64,000 nucleotides of DNA from Labia minor (GCA_963082975.1 OY720344.1:63640546-63704545); one strand, 5' to 3'; counted from the stretch's first letter, positions 25,050 through 36,978 are shown. Program-made: numbers and translations. The notes: generated by a model not told the origin, from the sequence alone.

Positions 25050-25501
25050 GGTATAGTAATCCAAACTTATAATCTGGTTTTACAAAAGATCACAAAATTA
25101 TCGAACATTTTTACACTTTTTTTTTTGGAAAATGTTATAAATTTAAGTTTCGAAGAAGATGGATTTAAAAAATAAAGTTCATTAAATGTCTTATATAAAT
25201 ACATTTTAATTGAAATATTTTTGGATGATCGATTAGGCTTATAGAGTACTCTAATTAAATAAATGTCAAGTTTGTGAAAAATTTAGAGTTCAGTAGTTTT
25301 ACACTTGAAACCATATCCTTAGAAAGTAGCAAAGTTCAAATTCAGTTTCAACACTTCAAAAACATATCGTGATTGAAAATATTTCACGGGTTTACTGGAA
25401 TATATTTTGATGTTCTGATTTAAATAATATTCAGGTATTCTTTTGAAATATATTTACAATATCATATTCTAAGAAAGGCAAAATTAATGATACTCGAAAT
25501 C
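25050..25501 (+). repeat. Dispersed repeat R, copy 1
   Basis: About 450 bp that recurs in the same orientation at 40898-41344. Shared blocks include AGATCACAAAATTATCGAAC, GGATGATCGATTAGGCTTAT, TTCTTTTGAAATATATTTAC and the right end ACTCGAAATC. It has no coding capacity and no terminal inverted repeats, so the element class is unknown. Confidence 0.7.
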
Positions 25502-26422
25502 TCATACATAGTTAAAAAGGAATTGTGGTTTTGCTTAAAAGTCAATCCAAACATTAGATCCACTCGAATCATATTTCGATTAAAAATATTTAAAACAACT
25601 ATATTCCTCTAATTCTGTTCCTACCTGAACCACTTCATTGGTAGTATTAAATAATTTAATAATAGATAATTCTGAACTTTTATAAATATATTAATTTCCT
25701 TTTCAACAGACTTTTCTGTTTTTCTGTTCTAAATATATATTTTTTTATTTATTGATTTTTATATGGCAGTATATATAATTAATCAATGAATATTAATAAC
25801 ATACTCACACACAAACATTGTCTTGTTATAAAAATTCAACAGAAAGACTTTCTAATTTATTCTTTTTCTGTATTTGTTCACCTCCCTCCTCCTTTTTTCA
25901 ATTTTTTTTATTTTTATTAATTCCCCATCTGGTATTATCTATAAAACAATAAAATTTTAATTCCCCTTTTCTTCCTCTCTTTCTCTATCTTTCTCTTTTT
26001 TTGATATTAAAGTGTGAGTGCGTGTTGATTATTTTTCGGATGTTTAAAAAAAGGGCTTTTAGGTAAAAAGGAAGGAAGATGTGTAAATGTAATCTTCGGT
26101 GGGGGGACGGGGACGTTTGGTTAATTTATTGAATTCTCTAATGAGCGCATCCAAGTGAATCCTCTTCCCTCAACACCACTTCGATCTGATCGTAAAGAAT
26201 TCCTCTACCCCTAACCTTCTCCTCACCCCTTCCCTCCCCCACTCACTCATTGGGACGTCTGTGGAATGCTTGGCACGCGCTCTCTCCCAACCTGCACCTC
26301 GCTACAAACCATCCGAAAAGGCGTGCGATCGAGTGTGATAGAACCAGAAATGAGTGGGAGAGGGAGGAGGAGGAAGAGGAGGGTAGAGCACACACAAACA
26401 GATTAGAAACAACCGGTTCCCA

Positions 26423-26458
<36 letters not shown>

Positions 26459-27320
26459 ATATATTCCAATAGAGATGATCTAGAATACAAGACTTTTTTG
26501 TTATCAATTTAATCAATCGATAATAGTATTCTAAATTAATTTTAGAAAAATGTTGACAAAATGAAAATTGATTTAAAATTATTAATCTCTCACGAAAGAT
26601 TAATCAACTATAATGTAAGATGGACGGAGTGGGGCGACTGTTTATTTTTGAAAAAAATAATATTTAAATTTAATATTTTAATAATCTTGACATTCTTAAA
26701 GATAAACAAATTTTTTGTTGATTAAATTTTTAACATTGAAACTGCAGTGGTGGTTTGATTTCTTTAAATTAAAGAGAAAAACCTCTCTTATTTCACATTG
26801 AAAAGTACATATTCATTGATTTGTTTAATTGATTATTTTAATTTAAAAATTAATTATTCGTTTAATGAACCCATGGAAAATTAATATTTTTTATATTAAA
26901 TAATTGAACTTTTTGTTTTTCCTTTCAATTAGGGCAAATAAAGAATTATGAAGTTACAAAATAGAAAATAGAATAAAATAAAAAGCAATCCCGGAAAAAG
27001 TAGAAACTAAGCATTCTCCATATTTGATCTATTTTATCGTCCACAACTCTTCATATTTTTTATCATTTCCGTAAAGTCAATTTCCCATCTTGTAAGTTGC
27101 CTACCCTTTAAACTTATCATTTGAAATGAGTACCATTCCATCAATACTACTACTCGTAGTTTAGTTCAACTCACTGGCATCCGTATGTCAAAATCCATTT
27201 TTATCTATTTTTTGAATTTCATAAAAATATCAACCTATTTCTATTAATTTTATATATTTTCCTGAATATAATTAAGAATAAATATTCTTTCTTCCCACAC
27301 TTTATTTTTTTTATAAAAAT
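25502..27320. other. AT-rich DNA with an island at 26090-26420
   Basis: The island is GC-richer (GGGACGTCTGTGGAATGC..., GAGGAGGAGGAAGAGGAGG) and contains a 77-codon frame (26250-26483) that becomes simple repeat; I do not call it. A TA microsatellite follows at 26426-26455. Confidence 0.4.
26426..26455. repeat. (TA)n microsatellite
   Basis: A 30-base uninterrupted TA run at the edge of the GC-richer island. Confidence 0.85.
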
Positions 27321-27651
27321 CTCCTCATGTGAAATTTGGCGTGAAAATAACCCTTCCCTTCCTATCGTCGATCGGTAATTCTACCACTTCCAGTTTCCGG
27401 ATATACACCAAAAGTTGATCAATTCATCATATTGATGCATTAAATAAATATACCAAATTTTATCAAAATCTGTTGAGCCGTTCAAGCTGTACACATCTAT
27501 ACGGACACACAACGGACATGCGGACGGGCAGACATCATGCTAAATATACTTTTTTCTGTTAAGAAAATGCATGATTTGTAGAGATATGTAAAAATCTCCA
27601 CATTTCAAATTTGGTGTGAAAACAATACCTTGCTTACTATCGTCGGTCAGT
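27321..27651 (-). repeat. Dispersed repeat G, copy 1
   Basis: This is the inverse of 57650-57990. Two near-identical arms of about 80 bp (each with 'gtgaaatttgg(c/t)gtgaaaa', a GGAGAT...ATCTCC-type hairpin and 'atcgtcg') stand in direct orientation around a core of about 180 bp. The core has the motif 'ttcaagctgtacacatctat' and 'ataccaaattttatcaaaatc', the latter typical of arthropod Helitron interiors. The class is uncertain; it may be part of a Helitron or a unit with short direct terminal repeats. Confidence 0.6.
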
Positions 27652-29068
27652 AAAAAAGAGAGCATATAGTTGATTTAGAAATCCATTTTATATAAAAGTA
27701 TTATTTAAATAGTATATTTGTAAAAAGTGAATACTATGAGTAGAAAAAAATATGAAACCTATTTTTTTGAAAATAAAATACTTAAAAAAATTTATTAGCC
27801 GAAAACTGGTATATTAATGCATACTGTCGAAAATTAGATAATGAAGAATTGCTTGATATCTATGCATAATCAAATATAGAAAGAATTTTAAAAAATGAGA
27901 AGAATAAGTCACGCTTCAGGGATAAATAATTAGAAAACACTCATATGAATACATAAGATAACAAATTTTAATGGGAAAAGTTTAAAAATATTATTATTAA
28001 GATACAAATTAAAAAAAGAAGTAATTTCAATTACTATTGTTTATTAGGTATATTATAAGAAAAAATTCAATTATCCTATGAATAGCCTAATGATTTATGT
28101 AAATGTAAGTACTATATAATCAAAAAAAAAAATAGAGAAATAATTTTCTAATTCGGAAGATTATACATAAATAAAATTCTCTCTTTTTTCTAAGTTAATT
28201 TGTTTTGGGTTTCATTTTCTTTATAATTAACTTCATTTGTTTGTTGTTTTTTGATTTTTTTGATAAATAATTTATGTAATAAGTTTTCAATTATATAAAC
28301 CAATTTTTTTCTCATTTAAATGAATACTACTACTAACTACAAACAAATTAAAAAGTAGGTAGATTATTTAAACAAGGGTTGTATGATTTTCTAATTATTT
28401 TTCCATACGGGTTCACATAAATGGATTTTTTTAATACTAATAACCATAATCAAAATAGATTGATTAATAATTTATCCAAGATAATTATTCTTTGAAAATA
28501 AATAAATATTTAAGTACACATAAAATTTTACTTATTGTTTTGATTTAAAAATAAATTAATTAATTTCAATTTCTTAAAATATCAATTTTAGAAATTGAAA
28601 AAAAAATAAATGAATACGTGTCTTCATAAAAAATTGTAATTAAAAAGGGATGATGAGGATTAAAATGCAAAATTTACATTCGATTTTTTTTTAAATTTTA
28701 ATCAAAACATTTGATTCTTACTGACAAACTACATCTATTATCGTATATGAATATATATATATTCACAAGGATTTCTCTAACAATATATAAATATTAACAC
28801 CAATAAATGGCAATAAAATGTATTTATTTTTTTTTTTTTATTTTCTTAGATATTTTTATAATAATTTATTCATTGAAGTGAAAAGACATTTAAAAAAATC
28901 CATTAATAATATTAATATTTGTATTATGAAAAATCAGATTTAATATTTTGGGAGGTAGAGGGAATACAAGTTTGTAAAGCATGTAAACCCCGTAAATAAA
29001 TTATTTTTAAACAAATAAAATAATTAACTTTTTTTCAAAAATGAATTACGATTTATTTTATTTTAAAA
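27652..29068. other. AT-rich DNA, no feature recognised
   Basis: Long low-complexity stretch with poly-A/T runs; no repeats shared with other parts of the window were noticed. Confidence 0.5.
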
Positions 29069-30926
29069 CTAGCTGCTCAGAGCTCCTTCGTCGCTCTTCA
29101 CATCTAGACGGGGGCTCCGCCCCCTGTACCCCCAAGTTGTACATAGTATTTGGTTGAAAGTAGTAAAAGGTTTTCATCCATTTTGTTTCAATCAATGTAT
29201 AACATAAAACATTCATTTCTTATTGTGTGATTATTTAAAATATATTTTAATTTAATCAGTAAATTAATTATATATATTTTTATTGAATATGTTATAACTA
29301 TCTACTCGAAAGTTCTTGGCAGCTACAACCACATTTCTCCAAGTGTCCTTATCCTGAGCCTCTGTTCCATCTTTCTTACGTCATTCCCTGGTGTCCTCAT
29401 CTTTAGCCCATAAATGCTGGGAAGAATCCTATTCTCAAATACTCTGAATCCACTCTCATCTCCTAAGATCATAGACCATGTCTCACACTCATATAATACA
29501 ACAGACAAAATAATTGTTTTATATATTTTAATTTTCATTCCCTTTTATAATAATTTTGATGAGATAAGCCTCTTTACTGAATGATAACAGGCGTTTCCCG
29601 ATTGCAACTTCGATTTAAATTCTTCTCAAATATTATTATCCTTCGTGATTACATTCAATTTTTCTACATATTCAAATTCTACATTTTGTATGTTAATACT
29701 GCTCCTGTTTGTTTCTAAATATATTTATTTATCATTATTAATTTCAAACCTCATCTCTTTTCCTACCTCGATTAATTTTTCCTCGCTATCTGTAATTTCA
29801 ATTGCCGAATCTCCTATTATATTTAAGTCGTCTGGGTAACCTAATATTTTACAAATGATTTCCGCATCTTACTCTTTCTTTACTACCTTCAAGATATATT
29901 TTAAGATCAAAATTTGAAAAAGTTTATCCGGATCTATTGAGTCATGCGTAGGTTTTACTAAAGTCTACAAATAATTAGTGAACAGAGATATTGAATTCGC
30001 GGTTTTTTTAATATCTTAATTAATGTTGATCGATTTGGCATGAACCCGCAATGATATCGTCTAATATTTCCTCCGCCTATAGTTATAAGTATTGTATATG
30101 TTATAATAGAGTATAATATTTCTTGATCATTTCATTTTGATATTTTAATTTCATTGCTTGATTTTTATTGAATATTTTTAATTATAATAAAATTTTAGAA
30201 ATTGCAAAGTTAGAGACTTGAGACAATTTATAAAAATTAACGGTATAAAAGTATTGATAAAACTAAAGATAAATTAACAATATATACATTCATTAATAGT
30301 ATTAATTTAAATTAATGGATTTATTTGATTTTTTATTATTAAGTTCATTTATTAATTTTTTTAGATCATAGTTAATTCCCTCCCTTAAAATAAAAGAAGT
30401 ATTCAAATATAGAAAGAATAAATACAAAATAATTTAAGTTAAATATGATTTAAATATTTTATTATATTAATTAAAATGAGAACTTTTAGAATAAATTATT
30501 TAATTGAAATGATATTTGAATATTAGAATTTAAAATAAAAAGTTAAAATTTATAATAATTCTTTGATTGCTAGTTATATACATTGTGTAAAATGAGTCCG
30601 CCAGTCAGTGGGCCACGCCTGGCTCTTGAATGAACAACACGGAGAACTATATAAACTTTAAAAAATTAAATTCTGCGGTTATTGATTAGAATTAGATATT
30701 AATAAAATCTATAGCCTATGTTACCATAGAGATATATAAGAATATTGTGATGTAATTTCATAGAAATCGTTTCTTATTTTTTGATGTTCATAATTCTAAA
30801 TTACCGGTAAAGTGTCGGTTAAGTAGGAAATTTCTTTTTTGTTTGTTTCTATGACAGCAAAAAAGTAAACAAATTACATACATACATACATACATACATA
30901 CAAACACTCTCCTTTATATATATAGA
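29069..30926 (-). mobile_element. Helitron family 2 copy A, carrying LINE sequence
   Basis: On the minus strand it starts TCTATATATATAAAGGAG (host A before, as required) and ends with a GC-rich hairpin followed by TGAGCAGCTAG then T. It aligns with copy C (44530-46339) from end to end except near the 5' side, and its first 200 bp with copy B. About 220 bp from the CTAG end it contains the minus-strand reverse transcriptase relic (separate entry). A CATA repeat lies at about 30867-30900. No Rep/helicase was seen, so it is non-autonomous. Confidence 0.75.
29295..29995 (-). pseudogene. Reverse transcriptase relic inside Helitron copy A
   Basis: Minus strand, in order: VDFSKTY (29951-29968, the first-aspartate palm motif), a frameshift, DPDKLFQILIL, then YPDDLNIIGDS with the catalytic box as Y-P-D-D (29827-29838; canonical YADD), EEKLIEVGKEM, VEFEYVEKLNVITKDNN, KIYKTIILSVVLYECETW, and RVFENRIL. 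It ends at the LINE tail near 29295. About 100 residues between the palm motif and YPDD are missing, so the copy was shortened before or after capture. It is of the same family as the fragments at 22838 and 41347. The clade is non-LTR; RTE-like is a guess. Confidence 0.75.
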
Positions 30927-31408
30927 TTAATCAGTAAATAAACAAATTAAAAATTAAATATCTACTATATTTATATATAGGTGATTCTATAACATTATTA
31001 GAATCAATTCAATCACTTTTCAAATTATTAGTTTCATTTGAAATATTATTCTCAATTAAAAAGAATAAATAAATAAAAAAACATGAGATGTAAATTTTAT
31101 TCATCACCTGCTGTAAATTATACATTTGCTTCTTTCTAATTACAATTATTTACATTTTAATTTGCTCAGTTTTTATAAATAATCTAATCACTTTATATTA
31201 TATATTATATCCAATTACAACCTATAGGGGTTGGTGATCTCAAAAAGTAATGAATTAATAAATTAAAAAAAAAAGAAAACATAAAAATAAATGTGAAAAT
31301 AAAATTAAAAGAGAAGACAAATAAGTATAAAAAAGACACTTGTCATATTTAAAATAATTCATTTAATTAAAAAATTGTAAAATTTTTTAAGTATATAAAA
31401 ATAAATTG
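30927..31408. other. AT-rich DNA, no feature recognised
   Basis: Low-complexity A/T sequence; nothing recognised. Confidence 0.5.
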
Positions 31409-31599
31409 TATAAATTTGTTAAAGGGTCGAGCGATAGCTCGGTGTCCCAGGTATATATTTTATATCAACAGGCCTACTTTTCTGTTTGTATGTTATTATT
31501 TGAATGGCGATTCGGTGAATCAGGTATTAATATTACCAGCCAAACCCCTATTATAATGAATCATTTTTTTTAACTTTCGGGATCCCGGTACTTTGACCT
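31409..31599. repeat. Complex patch shared with 36644-36695, with Helitron-like hairpin
   Basis: The hairpin CGAGC-GATA-GCTCG at about 31428-31441 is followed by GTGTCCC, similar in layout to the hairpin + GGTCCCGG at 39535. Further on, GGTGAATCAGGTATTAATAT through ACCAGCCAAACCC recurs at 36645. The two blocks flank repeat D in opposite order at the two loci, so the parts have been rearranged. Confidence 0.45.
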
Positions 31600-31827
31600 A
31601 AAACACATAAATTATTTTTTGGTATGTAACTCTTGATCAAATTTTATTTAATGCCCCCACTATCCAACTGATGTCTATTTCAGTTCGCAGATGGTGTCCA
31701 TATTCTTATTTAATGAATTTAAAAATATTAATTTTAATACTAGCAATTCCCAATATTTAAATATTATAACAATAATTGTAATGTTTGTTGATTTGGATAT
31801 TTATTGACACATAATTACTTTATTTAA
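31600..31827 (+). repeat. Dispersed repeat D, copy 1
   Basis: About 228 bp nearly identical to 36415-36643, same orientation. Shared blocks include ATTATTTTTTGGTATGTAAC, CCCCCACTATCCAACT and TTCGCAGATGGTGTCCATAT. It has no coding capacity; the boundaries are where similarity stops. Confidence 0.7.
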
Positions 31828-32792
31828 GGAAAACTCCAAGTAAAATGGTTTATGTATGATAATCCTATAAATAAGACATAAACAGATCGATTATTCACAT
31901 CGATATCCTCTAATTCGCTTCTATAATAAAATAAGAAATATTTACAAATATATTTTTTTTAAATTAAAACAAACGTTTAGAGTAATAGTAAATACGTATA
32001 ATGAAAGGAGTTAGTAGCGTTCTTTCAGGTGAAATACTGCAAAATTAAATGCTTTTGTTGCATTTTCAGTTCAGTACTTAGAAGAGAGGAAAACTTAGAT
32101 TTTTATATATATCCAAAGAACACACACAACTTTTTGATAATAACTTGAAAAACTTGTTATACTTTACTACAACATTTAACATAGTTAGTAAAAGACTTCT
32201 GTAGATGAAAAATAATAAGTGGAATGAAATATCAATCACCCTTAATTGCTCTTGTATGAAATTAAATATTTAATTTCGTTAGGAATCAGATTTATATTAA
32301 AATACTAAATATTTTACTAGTTAAATAATTTTAATTTATTAATTTATTAAATTTTATTCATATATTTATAATCAATCAAGTCTTGGCTTAACATTATCAC
32401 TCATTTTCTATCTGCTTTCTTAATTAAATTATTTCATCCAAACATAATAAATTTATCATATACATTTCTAAAATAATATATACTTAATAAAAGATATGCA
32501 TTAATAATAATAAAAATATATTTGGGTTGGAATTTATTTAATCTTCAATGATTTTTAATGTGTTTAATGTTTTTTCTCTTCTATTTTTAAAACAAAAATT
32601 TAGTCTTATAATTTTTTTTTTCCTATTAATTTTATTATTTAAAATTAATATATTATATTTATTTTTTTGATAATATTTTTTTTGCAAGGTATCTCCTATG
32701 AATATATTATATAATATTTTCCCAATTCAATTCAATTGAAAATAAATACATTGTTAAAAATTGAATCCATCTCCTCATAATTTTTAATATCT
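31828..32792. other. AT-rich DNA, no feature recognised
   Basis: Nothing recognised apart from A/T-rich low-complexity sequence. Confidence 0.5.
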
Positions 32793-33230
32793 CGCTAGAG
32801 ATAGTATTGCAATCAAGAAAATGTTCGATGTTGAGATTTTGATGTTTTTATAGGTTTTGAAGGTTTCTGAATTATTTTCACTAAGGTTGAGAAAAATGTC
32901 TCTGGGTGTGTAATTGTTGTGTATGTGTGTGTGTATTTGTGTATGTAGACAAGATTACGCAAAAACGGTTTGAGCTAGAATCATGAAATTTGGTACATGG
33001 GCATTATTCAAAATTCGTAGTTTTTTTATCAACTTTTGAGACATGTAGCTCAACCGGAAGAGGGTCATTAATTACCACATTTTGATTTTTTTCCTCTGAA
33101 GTGACAGTAAAAATAAAGATATATGTTAATTAATTTTAATTTATAATTAATTAAAATTTAATTTAAATATAATATATTATGTAATTTAATCCTATTCAAA
33201 TTGCGAGATAGTCGAGTGGAGACACTCCAG
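32793..33230 (-). mobile_element. Dispersed element family S copy b
   Basis: Inverse orientation to copy a: CGCTAGAGATAGTATTG at the left and GTCGAGTGGAGACACTCCAG at the right. It has the same interior deletion as copy a. It contains TGTGTGTGTGTA-type microsatellite sequence and 'tagaatcatgaaatttggta'. At 33071-33085 it shows the uninterrupted sequence that is split by element M2 in copy f, so it is the empty site for that insertion. Confidence 0.7.
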
Positions 33231-33918
33231 CTAATTTTTCTTTTATTTAATTTTTCTTCTTTTTTTCTTAAATCTTATTAATAAGAAAATAAATAAATTA
33301 AATAGCTACCGTTTATTTAAAATTTTTAGGGTCGAATAATTCAATTTTGAAAATTAAGCGCCTCGTCGTGTTAGCCTCCCTTCGTAATTATCGGGTGTGT
33401 GCGTGACTAGCATTCAATGTTTGTGCTTAACGCCATTTAATAGCCTCGCTAGAATTGCATCCAAAGTCTCCAGACTCAATATCACCTCAAACACCCACTT
33501 CAATCTTCAACGATAAGACTGATAGAAAATGAAAAAAAAAATTCTAAATTCGTATCTGTGTGTAAAATGGACGGTTTTTCAAATTAAACTAAGCCATAAA
33601 ATGTGTACCAATTTAAAGTGATCTGCCAACAAAGATACTTAACTAATATTCAACTAATAGTATTAGATAGGAGAGACTAGAAGAAAAACGATAGACAAGT
33701 TAAAGTAAAAACTTAAGATCAAATTAAATTTATTAAACTTATATTTTTTTAATCCCTTCTTCCTCACCTACTTCACTAAAATCTTTTAAATAATCCATTT
33801 AATTAAATAAAGTGCTATGTCATCTAAAAATTAAATTCGTAAGAGTGCGCACTAAAATCAAACTAAATCAATCTACATAACATACTTTAATTAAAAGATT
33901 TAAGAGATGTGTAAACTA

Positions 33919-33954
<36 letters not shown>

Positions 33955-34169
33955 CAAAAATATATTAAAAATAAATAAATAATATTAATTTTTTTTATAT
34001 TTAGTTATTTAAAATTAAAGAAATTATATCTTATAAATGAGAAAAATAATATAATTAAAATAATTAATTTAATTAAAATATTAGCACAGACAGTTATATA
34101 AATAAAAAAAATTCTCTATCGATGATTTTCATTTTGCTTTATTGTAACAGATAAAAATAAAATAATAAA
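33231..34169. other. AT-rich DNA with an island at 33350-33520 and a poly-A run
   Basis: The island (CGCCTCGTCGTG, CCCTTCGTAATTATCGGG) is single-copy and not coding by eye. An unbroken run of 33 A lies at 33920-33952, the longest A run in the window; I see no retroposed gene upstream of it. Confidence 0.4.
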
Positions 34170-34650
34170 AAAATAAATATTTAAAAAAAATTAAGTTACA
34201 GTGTTTTTTTTTATAAATGCACTAAAAACTAGAAAATAATTTTTCTCTTAGCCTCAATATATATTCTTCTTGTACAATGGTCCGCCTACTTAGCACTTCA
34301 ACAACAATGGTCTAGGTACTTTGAATAAAGAGCCTAATTAAAATGAATTAGTTAATTAATTTTCTAGGGATTTCTCAAATAAAACGCTTAAATTTAAATT
34401 AAAAATGATGACAAAATTAAAAATTAAATGCAAGCGCATTATTTGAAAGATCCCTAGAAAATTAATTAACTAATTCATTTTAATTAGGCTCTTTATTCAA
34501 AGTATCTAGACCATTGTTGTTGAAGTGCTAAGTAGGCGGACCATTGTACAAGAAGAATATATATTGAGCCTAAGAGGAAAATTATTTTCTAGTTTTTAGT
34601 GCATTTATAAATAAAACACTGTAACTTAATTTTTTTAATTATTTATTTTC
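34170..34650. repeat. Large near-perfect foldback (inverted repeat)
   Basis: The left arm (about 34170-34389) and right arm (about 34432-34650) are inverted copies separated by about 42 bp. Anchors, left to right: TTACAGTG at 34196, TGCACTAAAAACTAG, TGGTCCGCCTACTTAGCAC, AGGGAT; the right arm mirrors them and ends CACTGTAA at 34617-34624. Only scattered mismatches are visible. Transcription across it would give a hairpin of about 220 bp. It is probably a foldback/MITE-type element. The inverted similarity runs past the TTACAGTG end, so no target duplication can be set. Confidence 0.85.
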
Positions 34651-34744
34651 TTTTTAATTTTTTAGTAAATAAATTTTTAAGGTTTAAAGTTTTATTTGAA
34701 TATACTTTGAGATTATAAATGATATTAATGATGGGAAAAAATTT

Positions 34745-35175
34745 ATTAATTAAATTATTAATTAATAAATTAAGAAAATGCAATCTTTGAACAATACAGA
34801 AGGATTAATTAATTAATTAATTAAGAAAATGAAATCTTTATTTCAGCGTCGAAAGTTTTAGTTCGATTGGTCGACTTTAAATTATTAATTAATTAATTAA
34901 GAAAATGAAAACTATTTCATATTCATTTTTTCTCATCCAAATCTGAAAAGTGTGCATAATTTTAGTTCGACTGGTCAACTGCAACTGTGTTAAAAATGAG
35001 TTACGAGATTTGAACAATACAGAAGGATTAATTAATTAATTAATTAATTAAGAAAATGAAAACTTTATTTCATATTCATGTATTGTAATCCAAATCTGAA
35101 AAGTGTGCAAAGTTTTAGTTCGATTGGTCAATTGCAACTGTGTTAAAAATGGGTTACTACATTTGAACCATAAAG
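34745..35175 (+). repeat. Tandem repeat array beside the foldback
   Basis: About two and a half units with partial copies. ACAATACAGAAGGATTAATT occurs at 34791 and again at 35014, 223 bp apart. Each unit contains TTAATTAAGAAAATGAAA, 'tccaaatctgaaaagtgtgca' and AGTTTTAGTTCGATTGGTC. CACTGTAA at 35199-35206 repeats the end sequence of the foldback, so the array may belong to a larger element that shares its terminus. Confidence 0.65.
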
Positions 35176-35677
35176 AAAACCAAACAAGTTAAATAAAACA
35201 CTGTAAAAAAGTATATCATTCCAGTTTAAATAATTTTTTTTAATTGAAAAATAAAATTCTCTTGAACCAATAAAAGAACAATTTATATATCAATATAAGG
35301 AAACAAATCATAATAGCAAAATACTATGTTGAATAAAATGTCCAAGTCAAAGTAAGAGGTGGAGTACGTATCATGTTAGGTCATTAAGAAACTACATAAA
35401 ACACCCTCCGCCTTTCTCGTAGGCAACAAAAACAGACGGTGCTTTATTTAGACCATTTTCGCGAATTAAACCAATTTCCGATCGACATCTACACGTGGGA
35501 GATTATACTCTTATCAAAGGATTCTGTGAACAATACACCCACATCGATTCAGACAAAGAGTGAAAAAAAAGGTTTCTATTCACATAGTAATTAATTCGAC
35601 TTGTTCGCATTCAAGAATCAAAGGAACAAGCCCAAATGAATCAATAAAATAATAAATATTTATTTTTATATATTATA
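35176..35677. other. Spacer with GC-richer island at 35350-35640
   Basis: The island (CACCCTCCGCCTTTCTCG, TTTCGCGAATTAAACC, CCGATCGACATCTACACG) is single-copy and has no recognised exon. It is a candidate regulatory segment by composition only. Confidence 0.3.
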
Positions 35678-36414
35678 CTAGCTGCTCAGAGCGCCTTCGG
35701 CGCTCTTCACATCTAGACGGGATCCCCCGATTGATACATAGTATTTGGTTTAAAGTCTGTATGTAAAAGGTTTTCATCCATTTTGTTTCAATCAGTATAT
35801 TATATAAAACAATCATTTTTTTGTGTACTTGTACATGTTCTATGTATCTATCTATCTACCTCTGGATTCTGGCTCATCGTTACTCGAAAGCTTTTGGCCG
35901 CAAAACCACATTTCTCCAAGTGTCTCTATCCATTTTGTTTCAATCAATATATTACATTTAACATTTATTTCTTTTTGTGTTCTTATTTAAAATATATTCT
36001 AATTTAATCAGTAAATTAATTATATATATTATTATTATTGTATATGTTATATCTATCTATCTATGTGGCTCAACGATACTCGAAAGCTTTTGGCCGCAAT
36101 AACCACATTTCTCCAAGTGTCTCTATCCTGAGCACTTGTGTCATCTCTCTTACGCCCCCTCCTACGCGTCCTTTGTCTTCCAAGCGGACGTTTTCCAATC
36201 GCTCTCCGCACCAATATCTTTTACCTCTCCCATTCTAGCCACGTGTCCTTCGCTTTTATAACCTTAACTATTTCTAGAAATGCATAGAGGTCATGCAATT
36301 AATCGTTACGCAGTCTCCGCCATTCCCCGGTGTCCTCATCTTTCTTTTGCCCAAAAATGCTGGGAAGAATCCTATTCTCAAATACTCTGAATCTACTCTC
36401 ATCTCCCAGGGTCA
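35678..36414 (-). mobile_element. Helitron family 2 copy B, 5' side lost, with LINE sequence
   Basis: The cleanest terminus of the family: minus strand AGAGCGCC-GAA-GGCGCTCT perfect hairpin (35688-35706), then GAGCAGCTAG, then host T. The same 'aaaggttttcatccattttg' block as copies A and C follows. It holds two LINE 3' ends in minus orientation (35845-35930 partial, 36050-36412), because a segment of about 190 bp was duplicated in tandem. Similarity to copies A and C stops at about 36414, where repeat D begins. Confidence 0.7.
36050..36412 (-). pseudogene. LINE reverse transcriptase C-terminus and tail in Helitron copy B
   Basis: Minus strand: remnants of the ESRFRVFENRIL segment, ASIF-type region, the HDLYA/IVK segment, 'KRPLG' (rc of CCAAGCGGACG), and the GATA tail at the low-coordinate end. 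Frame is broken in several places. The junction TATGTTATA with the GATA tail is the same in copies A, B and C. Confidence 0.65.
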
Positions 36415-36643
36415 TAAAACATAAATTATTTTTTGGTATGTAACTCTTGATCAAATTTTATTTAATGCCCCCACTATCCAACTTATGTCTATTTCAGTTC
36501 GCAGATGGTGTCCATATTCTTATTTATAATGAATTTAAAAATATTAATTTTAATACTAGCAATTCCCAATATTTAAATATAATAGCAATAATTGTAATGT
36601 TTGTTGATTTGGATATTTATTGACAAATAATCACTTTATTTAA
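36415..36643 (+). repeat. Dispersed repeat D, copy 2
   Basis: Near-identical to 31600-31827. Here it is followed at once by the GGTGAATCAGGTATTAATAT block that precedes it at the first locus. Confidence 0.7.
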
Positions 36644-36978
36644 TGGTGAATCAGGTATTAATATTACCAGCCAAACCCAATAATAATGAATCTTTTTCAA
36701 CGAACTTAAGTGAGTTTATAAAATCGTTCAGTCTGTCGTTCTGTCCGACATCAAACTCAAAATTTTGAAATTCTGACTTCAGATTCGGAAAGAGCATCGA
36801 AAAGTAGTAGTGTAAAGTGCCTTTCATTTTTTGATACCCCCTCGGGAACATGGTCAAACTGGCGTCCAAAGTTAAAATTTTTAATATTTAATGTTTATTA
36901 TTAATTGTATTATTATAGTGACGTCATTTATATTTATTCGTGACAATCATCGAATATAAATAATTTTATTCAATAATA
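36644..36978. other. Unassigned complex segment
   Basis: Starts with the block shared with 31514, then TCTGTCGTTCTGTCCG and 'gaaattctgacttcagattcgg' words typical of Helitron-type interiors. The 72-codon minus-strand frame (36651-36869) has no recognised domain. The TA target of element M1 lies at 36977-36978. Confidence 0.35.

Noticed and set aside
33920-33952. A33 run as the tail of a processed pseudogene
   Set aside because: No cDNA-like sequence or target duplication upstream.
36038-36238. Plus-strand frame of 66 codons
   Set aside because: Antisense to the LINE relic in Helitron copy B.
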